Part shown: positions 13,116 through 27,100 of the stretch, piece after piece
How positions within the stretch are numbered: the stretch's first letter is position 1
Layout: every line of letters begins with the position of its first letter
Source: Lota lota
Taxonomy: Eukaryota > Chordata > Actinopteri > Gadiformes > Lotidae
NCBI GenBank assembly: GCA_026745465.1
Contig: JACYXH010000209.1
Coordinates: 246,501-310,500 of the forward strand
DNA length: 64,000 bases
Direction of reading: 5' to 3'
Position numbers and translations under genes: made by a program
The notes under the pieces: generated by a model
The model's input: the letters and a program-made list of their open reading frames with translations, nothing else
What the model was told of the DNA's origin: nothing
The model's database searches: none

Positions 13116-14284
13116 GTAGGGCACAATGTATGGAGCTAGTTTGATCCTATGGTAAGACTGAAAACAGGGAGGAACCATCGTGCACCAGAAATATGTGAAA
13201 CAGACCTTGTCGACATACATAGTAGCTAAAACACAATATCCACCAACAATTAATCCTATTGAAACTATAGTCCGTATGGATGATTGATAATGGATGATGG
13301 ATGACGGATGATGGATGATGGATGATGGATGATGATTGATGATTGCTAATTGATGATGCTTCTGCATTATACTGAAGCACAATGAGGTACACACGAGGGC
13401 CATTGAGACACCAACCACCTCCGCTCTGTGATTTTGATTTGAAACGCTACTTTCCCCGATCAAACAGCCTGACCTCCGCTCGACCCTTAGCGCAGCGTTG
13501 TTGCGCCATTTTGGAAATGTCCCCGAAAACGTCCGTCCCGCCTCCACTTTGAAAAGATCCCCGCGGTTCTACAGGGGCCGTGGCTATCTGGGCAGAAGCA
13601 GTGGGGCCCGTGTCAGCGTCCCCACGGGAAGGAAGGGCCCAGCGCGAGACACAGGCGTCACAGACTAGGCAGTGGACATTGTGTAGCTGGAAGCATAGGA
13701 GATAAATGGGACTGTGGCCTCAGACTTTGGTCTTTGTTCCTCTTCCAGGGGGGATTACTTATGGTTCTTTTGGGACGTTGGCCCACAGGGCAGTTTGTAT
13801 TGTGGGATACTTTTTGAGTCTGAGGTTGTACTTAAAAAAAAAAAAAAAACGGAGAGATGGAGAAGAAATAGATACACTACAATTTATGCATTTGTTGTTA
13901 TTGCATAAAAGAACCAAAATACCTCTTTTGGGATCTATCACAGAACAATTTCAACCATATCCGTCCGTTCAGCCTATTTGTAGACACAACGACTCACAGA
14001 TTGAAATTCAAAGTGAAATTCTGACCAATCTCTAAGGCCCCTGAAGGTTCCTGTGAAAGTAGCGATGGAGGGGGCCAAAAGCCAGTGTACCATGTGCTAC
14101 ACAAGTGGCCTACACAGCCCAGTGAAGGTCACTGGTCTGTCACTGGTCTGTCACTGGTGCAGCTGCAGAGAGAAGCACTCCTCAGCTCTTCTTCTCTTTG
14201 TTTTGTCCTCAAATGAAAAGTAGCCCTGAAGCCCGGAGCTGTCGGAGAGCGGCCGACCACTCAGAACCAGAGAGGACGAGGTCG
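13116..14284. other. Gene-free stretch with short repeats
   Basis: Contains a GGATGATGGATGA-type array (about 13275-13335), an A16-17 run (about 13833-13849) and tandem TCACTGGTCTG units (about 14128-14156). GC-rich sequence at 13440-13700 has no recognisable product. Confidence 0.5.
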
Positions 14285-14675
14285 TTTTACTTGGACCACC
14301 ACCACCTCCACCTCCACCTCCACCACCACCACCACCTCCACCACCACCACCACCTCCACCACCGCCTCCACCTCCTCCACCACCACTACCACCATCACCA
14401 CCACTACCACCATTACAACCTCCACAACCACCACCACCTCCACCACCTCCACCACCACCACCACCACCACCACCACCTCCTCCACCACCACCACCACCAC
14501 CACCACCCCTACCACCTCCACCACCACTACCACCACCACCATTACAACCTCCACAACCACCACCACCTCCTCCACCACCACCTCCACCACCACCACCTCC
14601 ATCACCACCACCTCCACCACCAGCACCACCTCCCCCTCCACCACCACCATTTCCTCCACCACCATCCCCAGGAGC
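14285..14675. repeat. (CCA/CCT)n trinucleotide tract
   Basis: About 390 bp of almost pure CCA/CCT triplets. Both strands stay open (His/Leu-rich one way, Gly/Val-rich the other) only because of the repeat, so I do not call a protein. Confidence 0.9.
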
Positions 14676-14697
14676 AGAAGAAGATAGACTGTCTGTT

Positions 14698-15967
14698 TCA
14701 TTCAACTCTAGCTAGTAACGTGGAGAATGAAGCTATAGGTCTATATGAATCATTTAAACGTATTGAGAATATTAAACCAATTGATTTGATATGAGGTCCG
14801 TTTTTTTTGTTGAGACGGTCCTGGCAGTTTTAAATCACCTTGAAGGTCATTTCATGTCCCTCTCATACGAGTGATCCTCTCAAATATAGAGTAGGCCTAC
14901 ACTACATAACACAATATTGAGATTGGCTCCACAATGTTCAAAACAATATCACATGAGTAAAAGTAGTCATCAGATAATGACTTGAGGAAGAGTAAGAAAG
15001 TATCTAGTGAAAAGACTACTCAAGTACTGAGTTACTTCAAACCAAATGATTTATTGTTGTAATAAGCAGCGCAAGATTAACGTAAATAGACAAATATTAC
15101 ATTGTATATGCTTGTTTAATAGACATAACAACACATAAAATAGCATGTATCCCTTCAAATGAAACACTCAAAATATGTAATAACATATTGAAATTGAAAT
15201 TTCAAAGATTGAAATAGCACATTCAATCTTTACAAAATAACATGAATGAAGGCAAATACAGACACAAGAAATCTCTCTCTCTCTGACTTGAGTAAGAGTG
15301 AAAAGTATGTTACACTAAAAATACCCTTAAAAGTAATCTATTCAAAAAGTTACTGAAGTACATGAAAGAGTAAATATAACCTCTGCGTGTATTTATATGT
15401 TTGTAACAAATTAGTTTTTGTCTGTGTGTGTACTGCGTGCGTGTACTGTATGTGTACTGTGTGTGTGTGTACTATGCGTGTGTGTGTGTGCTATGCGTTG
15501 TGTGTGTGTATGTGTGTATATGTACAATGTGTGTGCACTATGTGTTTGTGTGTACTATGCGTTTGTGTGTACTATGCGTTTCTGTGTGTGTACTGTGTGT
15601 GTACTATGCGTTTGTTTGTGTGTGTATGTGTGTATATGTACAATGTGTGTGTGCACTGTGTTTGCGTGTGTGTGTACTATGCGTGTGTGTGTGTTTGCTA
15701 TGCGTTTGTGTGTGTGTACTATGCATTTGTGTGTGTGTACTGTGTATGTGTGCTATGCGTTTGTGGAAGTATGTGTGTATATGTACAATGTGTGTGTGTG
15801 CACTATGTGTGTGTGTACTATGCGTTTGTGTGTGTACTGTGTGTGTGCTATGCGTTTGTGTGTGTGTATGTGTGTATATGTACAATGTGTGTGTATGCAC
15901 TATGTGTGTGTGTGTGTGTACACTATGCGTTTGTGTGTCCGCCCGCCCTCCCGCATGTTTTTTTTTT
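14698..15967 (-). other. 3' untranslated block of NLR 1
   Basis: Lies directly after the NLR 1 stop on the minus strand. It begins with a GT-rich minisatellite containing TACTATGCGTTTGTGTG units (about 15420-15945). It also holds a candidate polyadenylation signal (minus-strand AATAAA, plus coordinates 15050-15055). The same block follows NLR 2 (56285-57024) and exists as an inverted orphan at 4845-5822. Confidence 0.65.
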
Positions 15968-16515
15968 CTACAACCGACACAGAGACACTGATCCCCCGAA
16001 TAACCTAAACGCAGGGAGGAGGTCCTCCTGGGTGAAGGTGGACTGGAAGGTGTGGATGTGTGTCAGTGTGTCTGAGGACCCTCCTACATCTGGGGACACT
16101 CTGTAGAAGGACAGAGTGCCAGCAGGCCGGTCCAGATACACTCCTACTCTGTTAGAGCCAGCGGGGGGGAGACGTATGACTGTTCTACTACCGTTGTACC
16201 AGGCAGTGTAACCACCATCATGACAATCAAGACTCCAGGACTTGTTGTTCCCTCCAAGCATGCTGTCACCTCCCCCTCTTCTCCTTGTGATTCCTCTGTA
16301 TGTCACTCCTATATAAACACCTCCTTCCCACTCTACCTCCCAGTAACAGCGGCCAGTCAGAGCCTCTCTACACAACACCTGGTCCCAGTAGTCAAATCTC
16401 TCTGGGTGATCAGGATATGACTGCTCCTCTATAACCTGCGTCACCTTTCTGTTGTCCTCAGACAGAGAGAGATATCTGTGGGCTGTGTTTGGGTCCAGTG
16501 TGAGTTCACAGGCAT
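15968..16515 (-). CDS. NLR 1 terminal exon: PRY-SPRY (B30.2)
   Basis: Acceptor CCCGTCAG precedes the codons for [12 protein letters not shown]. The frame then runs through [39 protein letters not shown] and [17 protein letters not shown] to a TAG at 15968-15970. The exon has the usual length of fish NLR/stonustoxin-type B30.2 domains. A translation start at the first in-frame Met is not needed, because the exon is entered by splicing at phase 1. Confidence 0.88.
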
Positions 16516-18068
16516 CTGACGGGAGAACAAGACATGATTAGCTGCTGAACCATTGTTCTTCATCATCATCATCACTAGTACTGTTCTCTTGCATACTTCT
16601 TTTTATTCTCTTTCAGAAGCTTTTTGGTCGCTATTTACTCTTCAAACATTAACATAGAAAGACAAAAAAAATTCATAATAGGTACTATAGTGGAATCATG
16701 GCCTATATATTTTCTAAGCAATAGTACACGTTGTTTTTAAGATAATTAAAGTTAAAGTTAATAGGAAATCCCATGTGTGTGTGAGTGGCTGTCACAGTCA
16801 AAACATTGAAACCAAGGAAAATGTATAAACTGTATTTACTCCCCAATATTTATACTACATACACATATTATACATCACAATGTTCAGCATGATGAGCTCA
16901 TTACTCATATGAAATATCTAAGCAATACTTGTAATACCTTTCAAGATATTAAACCTTTCGATTTCCCAATACACATACATGGCACTCAACCTTCAAAGGG
17001 ACACCTGTGTGAACAACAGACTGAACAAGCTGAGCTCACATACAGGCTGGAAATTAACTGTTGGAGCCATAGAACTGGTTCATACATACTATATATACAT
17101 ACACATGTACTCATACATACTATATATACATAGACATGTACTCATACATACACGTACATACTATATATACATAGACATGTACTCATACATACACGTACAT
17201 ACTATATATACATAGAAATGTACTCATACATACTATATATACATAGACATGTACTCATACATACACGTACATACTATATATACATAGACATGTACTCATA
17301 CATACAGGTACATACTATATATACATAGACATGTACTCATACATACAGGTACATACTATATATACATAGACATGTACTCATACATACATGTACATAGTAT
17401 ATATACATAGACATGTACTCATTCATACTATATATACATAGAAATGTACTCATACATACACGCACATACTATATATACATAGACATGTACTCATACATAC
17501 ACGTACATACTATATATACATAGACATGTACTCATACATAGACACAGGGAAACATAGCTATACATACGTATACACAAGTACACATCTGAATGAACGGACG
17601 TCACCTCCTGCTGTGAGGATGGACTTTCCATCTCAATAGTTAGTGTGTTGTGATGAATCTAACTAAACACTTACACTTCTTTACACCTGGTTTCAGCCTC
17701 CACACTCCACCGTGCTCCACCCTGGGGGGGAAACAAAGTGAGAGCAGCATGTTGAAACATTCACCTCCATCATCTGTCTCATCACTTTCTACACAACATG
17801 AGTTCCAGCTGTGTTCTCAAACCACTTCATCTAGCAGCTGGTTGAATCCTTGTAGGAGACATTGTCCCTGAGTGGTGAGCTGTCCTCTCCATACCTGAGA
17901 GTGTCCAGTCTCCAGCGTGGATCCTCCAGTCCAGCAGAGAGCAGCGTAACTCCTGAGTCTCCTGGGTGATTGTAGCTCAGGTCCAGCTCTCTCAGATGGG
18001 AGGGGTTGGAGCTCAGAGCTGAGGCCAGAGAAGCACAGCCTTCCTGTGTGACCAGGCAGCCAGACAAC

Positions 18069-18162
<94 letters not shown>

Positions 18163-21100
18163 TATTCTTCCTTCACTTGGATGTGAAACAGGGTCTTAAA
18201 CAAATGTTCCTTTCTCAACAGCTACAACTCAAATGAGATATTGTTTGGTTAGAGTCAGGAGAACTGTGTTTGGTACGCTAACACCGTTTCTTCACAAGTT
18301 CTAACATTGTGTAGAACCAGGGAGTGTTTTGTCAGCAGGGAAAAGAGCAACAGAAATGCATTGGACATGAGCAGCACTTACACCAAACTAATGTGATGTT
18401 AATAAAGGACATCTTAATGTTCCATATGAATCACTATAACACGGCCAGTGATGTTCTAGTGGTGAGATGTGCATTATATTCAGATCACAGCACAGCTAGA
18501 GACTCATCACCATGTCTACACTAATGACAACTCCTCAGCTCACATCAGCTGGCCAGAGTTACATAACATATAACATACATAACATACTAGCAGTTAACAG
18601 GACAGCAACCCCTAACCCTAACCCTCACATCAGCTGGCCAGAGTTACATAACATATAACATACATAACATACTAGCAGTTAACAGGACAGCAACCCGTAA
18701 CCCTCACATCAGCTGGGCAGAGTTACATAACATATAACATACATAACATACTAGCAGTTAACAGGACAGCAACCCCTAACCCTAACCCTCACATCAGCTG
18801 GCCAGAGTTACATAACATATAATATACATAACATACTAGCAGTTAACAGGACAGCAACCCCTAACCCTAACCCTCACATCAGCTGGCCAGAGTTACATAA
18901 CATATAACATACATAACATACTAGCAGTTAACAGGACAGCAACCCCTAACCCTCACATCAGCTGGCCAGAGTTACATAACATATAACATACATAACATAC
19001 TAGCAGTTAACAGGACAGCAACCCCTAACCCTAACCCTCACATCGGCTGGCCAGAGTTACATAACATATAACATACATAACATACTAGCAGTTAACAGGA
19101 CAGCAACCCCTAACCCTAACCCTCACATCAGCTGGCCAGAGTTACATAACATATAACATACATAACATACTAGCAGTTAACAGGACAGCAACCCCTAACC
19201 CTCACATCAGCTGGCCAGTTACATAACATATAACATACATAACATACTAGCAGTTAACAGGACATCAACCCCTAACCCTCACATCAGCTGGCCAGTTACA
19301 TAACATATAACATACATAACATACTAGCAGTTAACAGGACATCAACCCCTAACCCTAACCCTCACATCAGCTGGCCAGTTACATAACATATAACATACAT
19401 AACATACTAGCAGTTAACAGGACAGCAACCCCTAACCCTCACATCAGCTGGCCAGTTACATAACATATAACATACATAACATACTAGCAGTTAACAGGAC
19501 ATCAACCCCTAACCCTCACATCAGCTGGCCAGAGTTACATAACATATAACATACATAACATACTAGCAGTTAACAGGACAGTAACCCCTAACCCTAACCC
19601 TCACATCATCTGGCCAGCGTGCTGTGAGCTAGAATAACCTGTTAACTCATAACATACTAGCAGTTAACAGGACAGCAACCCCTAACCCTCACATCAGCTG
19701 GCCAGCGTTCTGTGAGCTAGAATAACCTGTTAACTCATAACATACTAGCAGTTAACAGGACAGCAAACATAAAGAACTAAACAATAACAATCTTGTTTAA
19801 ATCAGTGGTCCTCTAAAGTTAAGTCACTACTGTAGCGTTGGCATCCTCACTGACACGGTGAACCTAGCTTCTAGATGAATAATGATGCTGCATCCTGTCG
19901 TGTGTTCTTTTTCCATAACAACCCACCTAGTCGTGGATCATCCCTTACATATTAAACAAGCCCAAAGACACAGTTTGAGAAGAGGCTGATAACTGACCTG
20001 AGAGTTTCCAGTGTACAGTGTGGACTCCCCAGTCCAGCAGAGAGCAGCTTCACTCCTGAATCCTGCAGATCATTGGTAATCAGGTCCAGCTCTCTCAGAC
20101 TAGAGGAGTTGGAGCTGAGAACTGAGGCCAGAGCTTCACAGCATCTCTCTGACAGATGACAGCCATTCAGCCTTCACACAAAATAAACACAACATGTTAG
20201 GAACTGGGATTAAATGTTTATTGTTTTACCAAAGTCTTTTTACATTCATGAAAAAATGGAAACAATATTAATAACCTAGATCTTTAAATATTAAGAGATA
20301 ATTTAACATCTATGTGACATCTATTAAACAAAGGTTACCATTATACTTCACTTAAAAATCCAGTTTTATGAATAGGCAGTTATTCAACTTCACTAAACAA
20401 CTCTAAACCCCACCATACTGTCTGACTACATGATAATCAGAATAAGAATGTGATACAACATACACATTTTAACATCACAAACAAACTAAGAATATAATGT
20501 ATACCAATACTGCCATAGCAACACACATTTGAATATGTTGAGTTATTCTTATGAAAATAATATACTCATGCCCATTAACTTTGCGGATGTAAGTCTGTTA
20601 AATGTCTTCTGATATGAACATCGTGGTGTAAGTGTTTGCACATTGAGTCAAACTGACCTGAGAGTTTCCAGTGTACAGTGTGGACTCCCCAGTCCAGCAG
20701 AGAGCAGCTTCACTCCTGAATCCTGCACATCATTGGTACTCAGGTCCAGCTCTCTCAGACTAGAGGAGTTGGAGCTGAGAACTGAGGCCAGAGCTTCACA
20801 GCATCTCTCTGACAGATGACAGCCATTCAGCCTTCACACAAAATAAACACAACACGTTAGGAACTAGGATTAAAATGACTTAAAGATCAGTCATACATTC
20901 CACTCACAAAGACACGTCTAGCTCACAGGAAAAACATCTTGTAGCAATCCGTGATCACGTCCTTTTTTGTCAGCCGGCTTGAGCAGTTGACACACGCCCA
21001 CTATAAATGAGCTTTGACTCCCCAGCACGCGCTCGCTCTCGCATTGGAAGCCGAACGGCAATGACACAGCCCACCACCGCATAGACACAGCCCACCACCG

Positions 21101-24100
21101 TATAGACACAGCCCACCACCGCATAGACACAGCCCACCACCGTATAGACACAGCCCACCACTGCATAGACACAGCCCACCACCGCATAGACACAGCCCAC
21201 CACCGTATAGACACAGCCCACCAACATGTAGACACAGCCCACCACCGCGTACACAGCCCACCACCGCGTAGACACAGCCCACCACCATATAGACACAGCC
21301 CACCACCGCATAGACACAGCCCACCACCACATAGACACAGCCCACCACCGCATAGACACAGCCCACCACCGCATAGACACAGCCCACCACCACATAGACA
21401 CAGCCCACCACCGTATAGACACAGCCTACCACCGTATAGACACAGCTCACCACCGCATAGACACAGCCCACCACCGCATAGACACAGCCCACCACCACAT
21501 AGACACAGCCCACCACCGTAAAGACACAGCCCACCACCACATAGACACAGCCCACCACCGTATAGACACAGCCTACCACCGTATAGACACAGCCCACCAC
21601 CGTATAGACACAGTATAGCCTAGCACTAATGTTAGCTCAATTAAACAAACCATAAGGAAGAGTTATTATAGTTCAAACTACTTTCAGACACAAACCACAT
21701 GTTAACATTACAGTATTACAACAAATACTAAGCTTGTGCCTCTTCGGGGGGTGAATATACATTAAATAATTCACTGTTTGAGTTTTCATTTGACCGTTTT
21801 TCCTCTCTACTAAAGAGCGGTTAAGTACCCACGATTCGCTTTCAAAATAAAAGCCCCTCCAACCAAAACAGGAAAAAAGACATTAAAGGCATAAAACAGG
21901 TAGAAATACATAAAGAAGAAACATACATGACGGTTCAACAGGGGTTTCTGTTATCTTGGGCTCAAACATAATTGGGTTATTTACACACCTAAACTCATCG
22001 AAACAATCTGTAAAAATGTGCTACGCAGCGTTGTTGAATACTCGATTCTGATTGGTCTTTCGCAGCAATCTTTGGTCCGTTTTTTCTGTGTAACAAACTG
22101 TTGCTATGAATAACACACGGTTGCTGTGGACGCTATTCCCAACCGTAGAATCGAACGATCATTCTTGTTTTATTTTAAGAGTAAGCAATATCCTCTTTTT
22201 TTAAATCAATAAAATAATTTATTGATTTAAAATCACCCTGTTGGGTTAATTTCCCAATAATGACCGGCTAGCTGTACATTATCCCTTAAATAACATTCCC
22301 CTTAAACTGTCATGGCAACACACTAATATGTTGTATTATTCCTATGAAAGAATATATTCATGACTATTAACTTTATGGATGTAAATCGGTTCACTGTCCT
22401 CTGATATGGAACTTGTGGTGTAACTGTTTATTGAGTCAAACTGACCTGAGAGTTTCCAGTGTACAGTGTGGACTCCCCAGTCCAGCAGAGAGCAGATTCA
22501 CTCCTGAATCCTGCAGCCAATTGGTACTCAGGTCCAGCTCTCTCAGACTAGAGGAGTTGGATCTGAGAACTGAGGCAAGAGCTTCACAGCATCTCTCTGA
22601 CAGACGACAGCCATTCAGCCTTCACACAAAATAAACAGGAACTTGTTAGAAACAAGTAGGAAGTTAATGTTAATTAATCAAATGTAAAATGTCGAATCTG
22701 TTGTTGTTTAGTTGTCTTTGAAAAGTGATCTGAGAATAATAAGATCTTTTTTATATTCTAGTATTGTGTATATTGTGTTGTATGTATTGTCATTAGGGCT
22801 GTAGATCGATATATATATTTTTTTAACTTATTAGTGCACAACTTGCTGTGATTAATCGCCATTTTTCACAAATTTTCCTCTCAAGAGTTAAGTTTGTAAA
22901 AATATATATTTAAAGTAAGATTCATGGAATTATTGTATAATCAACACAAAGGAAGTATTTTTAATGCAATTATAATTGTTTAATAGCATCTTTTTTTTAC
23001 TTTCAACACAAATTCAATAATACAGATTTTCTCCTGTAATTATTGGAGAGATTCACTGGGGTTTAAAGAAAGTATAAGCAGTACAGGCCTACATTCCGAG
23101 GGACATTCATGTGTCACTCATTTACACCATCTGCTGCCCCTGAGATGAACCCCTGTTACTTAGCTGAATCCAAGTTGGCCCCTAAAAAGCTGTAAACCTC
23201 TCTATAACTGGCCCACTTCATCCTGAGAGGAAGAGAAGGGGAGGGCTTTATGATATAAAGAAGAATGGAGCCCCCTTCAGTCTTTCTCTCACTTTACTTA
23301 TACCGTATTTTCCGCACTATAAGGCGCACTTAAAAGCCTTTAATTTTCTCAAAAAACGACAGTGCGCCTTATAATCCGGAGCGCCTTATCTATGGATCAA
23401 GGCGCTCTGTCAAAATGTTTCAGTGTGAAAAAACAATAAAAACAATTTAATAAAATGTTTCAGTACGACTGGTAAACTACAAAGCCGCACCGCTTGCAGC
23501 ATTACGGCTACCGTAGTCAGTAAACACCGGTACTGTGCTTCCTCACAGTCCCACACCACTTGTGTGTGTATAAAGACCCCACAATGGCACCTTTCAAGAG
23601 ACACGCTTACGACGCAGAGTTCAAGCTCAAGGCTGTCGGTCACGCAGTACAATATGGGAATAGAGCAGCAGCGAGAGAATTCAACATTAATGAATCAATG
23701 GTACGGAAGTGGAGGAAGCAAGAAGATGACCTGCGCCAAGTAAAAAAGACTACACAGAGTTTCCGAGGGAACAAAGAGAGATGGCCACAGTGAGAGGACA
23801 AACTCGAACAGTGGGTTGTTGAACAGAGAGCAGCAAGTAGAAGCGTCTCTACAGTCACTATTCGAATGAAGGCAACAGCGCTAGCACGGGACATGAACAT
23901 CGATGAATTTCGAGGCGGTCCTTCTTTGTTAAGGTTTTGAACTAGGACCCAAACGCAAGACACGGAAACCAAAAGGGTGCGGGTTGAAAAAAGATTTATT
24001 GTCCAAAGTACAGGCAAGGGCAAGGCAGGCGGGTAGTCCAGCAGGCAGTAGGCAGGCGGGGAGTCAGGCAGGCGGGTAGTCGAGCAGGCAGTAGTCAACG

Positions 24101-27100
24101 AGGAAGACAGGCAGGCAGGAACTAGGAACAGGAACGGGGAGCGGGAACGAGGAACAGGAGCGGGAACAGGAACGGGAGCGGAACCCGTAACGGGAACAAG
24201 AACGGGAGTGGGACCCGAAAACAAGAAGTGGCGGGGACGTAGTTACCATGAGAGATAAACAACTAACGAACTAGCACTGGCTCTGTGGGGAGCCAGTGCT
24301 TTAGTACTGTGGAGGGTGATTGCTGAATTGTAGACAGGAGTGTAGACCGGAGTGCACGTGGTTAATTGGATGACGGGGAAGTAAACAAATGAGCACATGG
24401 TGTAGTGGCACCGGCTGCCACTAGATGGTGGAGTTTGACAGAAACGGAGAGGGTCACGTTACATTCTTGGTGCTTTCGTTTTATGAAAAGACGTAATCTC
24501 TCAATCAAACCCAGTCAAACGTTTGACTGCAGTATCTTCTATTCTATGCGCCTTATAATCCGGTGCACCCTATATATGAAAACAGTTCTAAAATAGGCCA
24601 TTCATTGAAGGTGCGCCTTATAATCCGGTGCGCCTTATAGTGCGGAAAATACGGTACTGACTTGTGTTAAGGTTGCCTAGTTAATACTACAGTCAAACAC
24701 TGCCAGCTTTATGAATGTAATCCACAATCACATACAGTGGTATTGTTTTCAATTGTTTGAATGTCTGTGTAGAAGTGATGTCATTGTGCTCATGAATGTC
24801 ACATCTTTGTTAACCCATATATATGGTATAGGGATTTGTTTTCTTTGATTATACGTGGCTACTTTACTCGAGATTGTGTTTGTCACACATGTAAACTACC
24901 TCAAGCCAGGGATGGTTGACAGACAATTTTAATCTCATAAGCACATGGGGTTTCTTTTGTCTGTTTTAAATCAGCCTAATTATAAGGTGATTAATGGATT
25001 TTAATCACGTAGTACTATATCACTGCTCTACATATGATTACACATGAACTGTGAAGTTCAAACTTCGGCTTTCTCGACCTCTCTTAGTTTGTTAAATTGT
25101 TGGGTTGTATCCACCACATGATCTACAGATTTGCAATTAAACAATCAAGGCCATAAAAATTTGCTTGAAAGTCATATTTATTAAATGCACTACGAGAAAT
25201 AAGAACAAACCCCAGGCCTATATGTTTAATTGCTGGATTAATTTCAAGGCCATTAAAATGAAATATCAGCTTAGAAGGCAATAGTTTGTTAAATGCACTA
25301 ATATAAATGATAATTGAGATTCTGTCATCGTCACTCACGTCCTGAAGTCCTGATTGAATCACAAAAGCCGCATTCATCCTATTTAACAAGTAATATTTTA
25401 AGCGCTAACACAACAAGAGTTGACTCATTAATTTTCTTCACATAACACAGCTTCATGCGAACTTTGCGCAAAAGTTATAATATAAAAAAATAAGGTGAAT
25501 TTTGCGTCGTTCGCACAAGTAGAATCCTGCAAATGTCACGTTGTTCACGTCTTTGCATTGACTTTGTATGTCACTGCGCCACCTGAAGAATTTCCTTTGC
25601 TTTTGGTGTGAATGCACCTTTAAGCCGTTTTCACACCAGAAGCGAGGGGCTTACCTCGGGCCATCGTTTCTTTCCGCCAGCCTTGGCCGAGATAACCACC
25701 ATTGCGACTGTACTTTCTGACTCTGAACCCAACGCCGTCGTGTCTGGGTCCGTAACGCCAGCCGGGGAATTGTACCGTCTCCTCCAGGAGCTGCGTCTGG
25801 ATGACTTTTTGTGATTCAATCAGGACTTCAGGACGTGAGTGACGCTGAGAGAATCTCAAAGCTGACAGGATATCATGACAGAGCATCACACAAAGTTCCA
25901 ATATTTCAACTCGAGCGAACACGCAGCCAGCGACGCACGCAAATAAATGTGCGTCTATTCACGTATTTGCATTGTCTTTGTATGTAATTGCGCCGGGCAA
26001 AAAAAAATGCTTTGATTTTGGTGTTAACTAATGTATTTTGGTTTTAACTAATAATAGTCTAATATTACTTTAGAGTAACATAGAACAATTCAGCTTCCTC
26101 ATTTACATTCAGCCAGTACCTGGCACACAATAGACGTTAACGTGTGACCACACACCTAACACTAGATAAAGAAACGTTTACTTGTTCAGGTCTTTAAGTG
26201 TGTGGAAGGTAGCAATTTATCAAAACTGGAGTTCTCCCAAAATGCAATCGCAATCTCACAATAATTAACATGACACTAGTGTAAACAAACATGGCGGACG
26301 GCGGCCATGCTTTGATAGCTATGCTAGCTTTTGCTAGCTTATTTTTTTCTGAACACCCGTAACAAAAAAATAATAATTATGGACGAGATCATGGAAACGG
26401 CTTGAAAATGGACTGTACATGTTGCACATTGAGTTGGACTCCGAGTATCGCTTTTGCGAAAGGGTTTTGGCTTCTATTGTGATTACTAGTCAGAGTGGCT
26501 TCCAATTGGCTATCGTCTTTTCCACGTGACAGCCCCTACACTGTGTCCTCGGCTGTCCTAGTTCAAACTACTTTCAGACACAAACCACATGTTAACATTA
26601 CAGTATTACAACAAATACTAAGCTTGTGCCTCTTCGGGGGGTGAATATACATTAAATAATTCACTGTTTGAGTTTTCATTTGACCGTTTTTCCTCTCTAC
26701 TAAAGAGCGGTTAAGTACCCACGATTCGCTTTCAAAATAAAAGCCCCTCCAACCAAAACAGGAAAAAAGACATTAAAGGCATAAAACAGGTAGAAATACA
26801 TAAAGAAGAAACATACATGACGGTTCAACAGGGGTTTCTGTTATCTTGGGCTCAAACATAATTGGGTTATTTACACACCTAAACTCATCGAAACAATCTG
26901 TAAAAATGTGCTACGCAGCGTTGTTGAATACTCGATTCTGATTGGTCTTTCGCAGCAATCTTTGGTCCGTTTTTTCTGTGTAACAAACTGTTGCTATGAA
27001 TAACACACGGTTGCTGTGGACGCTATTCCCAACCGTAGAATCGAACGATCATTCTTGTTTTATTTTAAGAGTAAGCAATATCCTCTTTTTTTAAATCAAT

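Larger units (their letters stand above)
21671..26560. repeat. 4.89-kb tandem duplication, unit 1
   Basis: Starts at GTTCAAACTACTTTC and ends at CTCGGCTGTCCTA. It is followed at once by unit 2, with about four substitutions and two simple-repeat length changes visible to me over 4.89 kb. It carries one LRR exon (22446-22619), a pogo-like transposon (23303-24654) with a nested insertion, and a hairpin element (25330-25843). The rest is AT-rich intron. Confidence 0.95.

Noticed and set aside
14151..14794. Poly-Gly, poly-Val and poly-His/Leu frames of 146-198 aa
   Set aside because: A (CCA/CCT)n tract is open in all phases by composition; there is no domain, start context or splice signal.
15968..16444. 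B30.2 exon as an independent gene starting at Met (16444)
   Set aside because: Acceptor and phase show that it is the terminal exon of NLR 1, entered at 16515.
18535..19765. CRISPR-like array
   Set aside because: Units are tandem minisatellite repeats with no distinct spacers, in eukaryotic DNA.
20918..21600. WWAVSMR / CVYAVVG repeat proteins
   Set aside because: The 21-bp minisatellite keeps three frames open; it lies in an NLR intron.
25120..25930. Short frames of 62-100 aa repeated at 30011-30810
   Set aside because: They overlap the hairpin element on both strands and are duplicated only because the whole block is duplicated.
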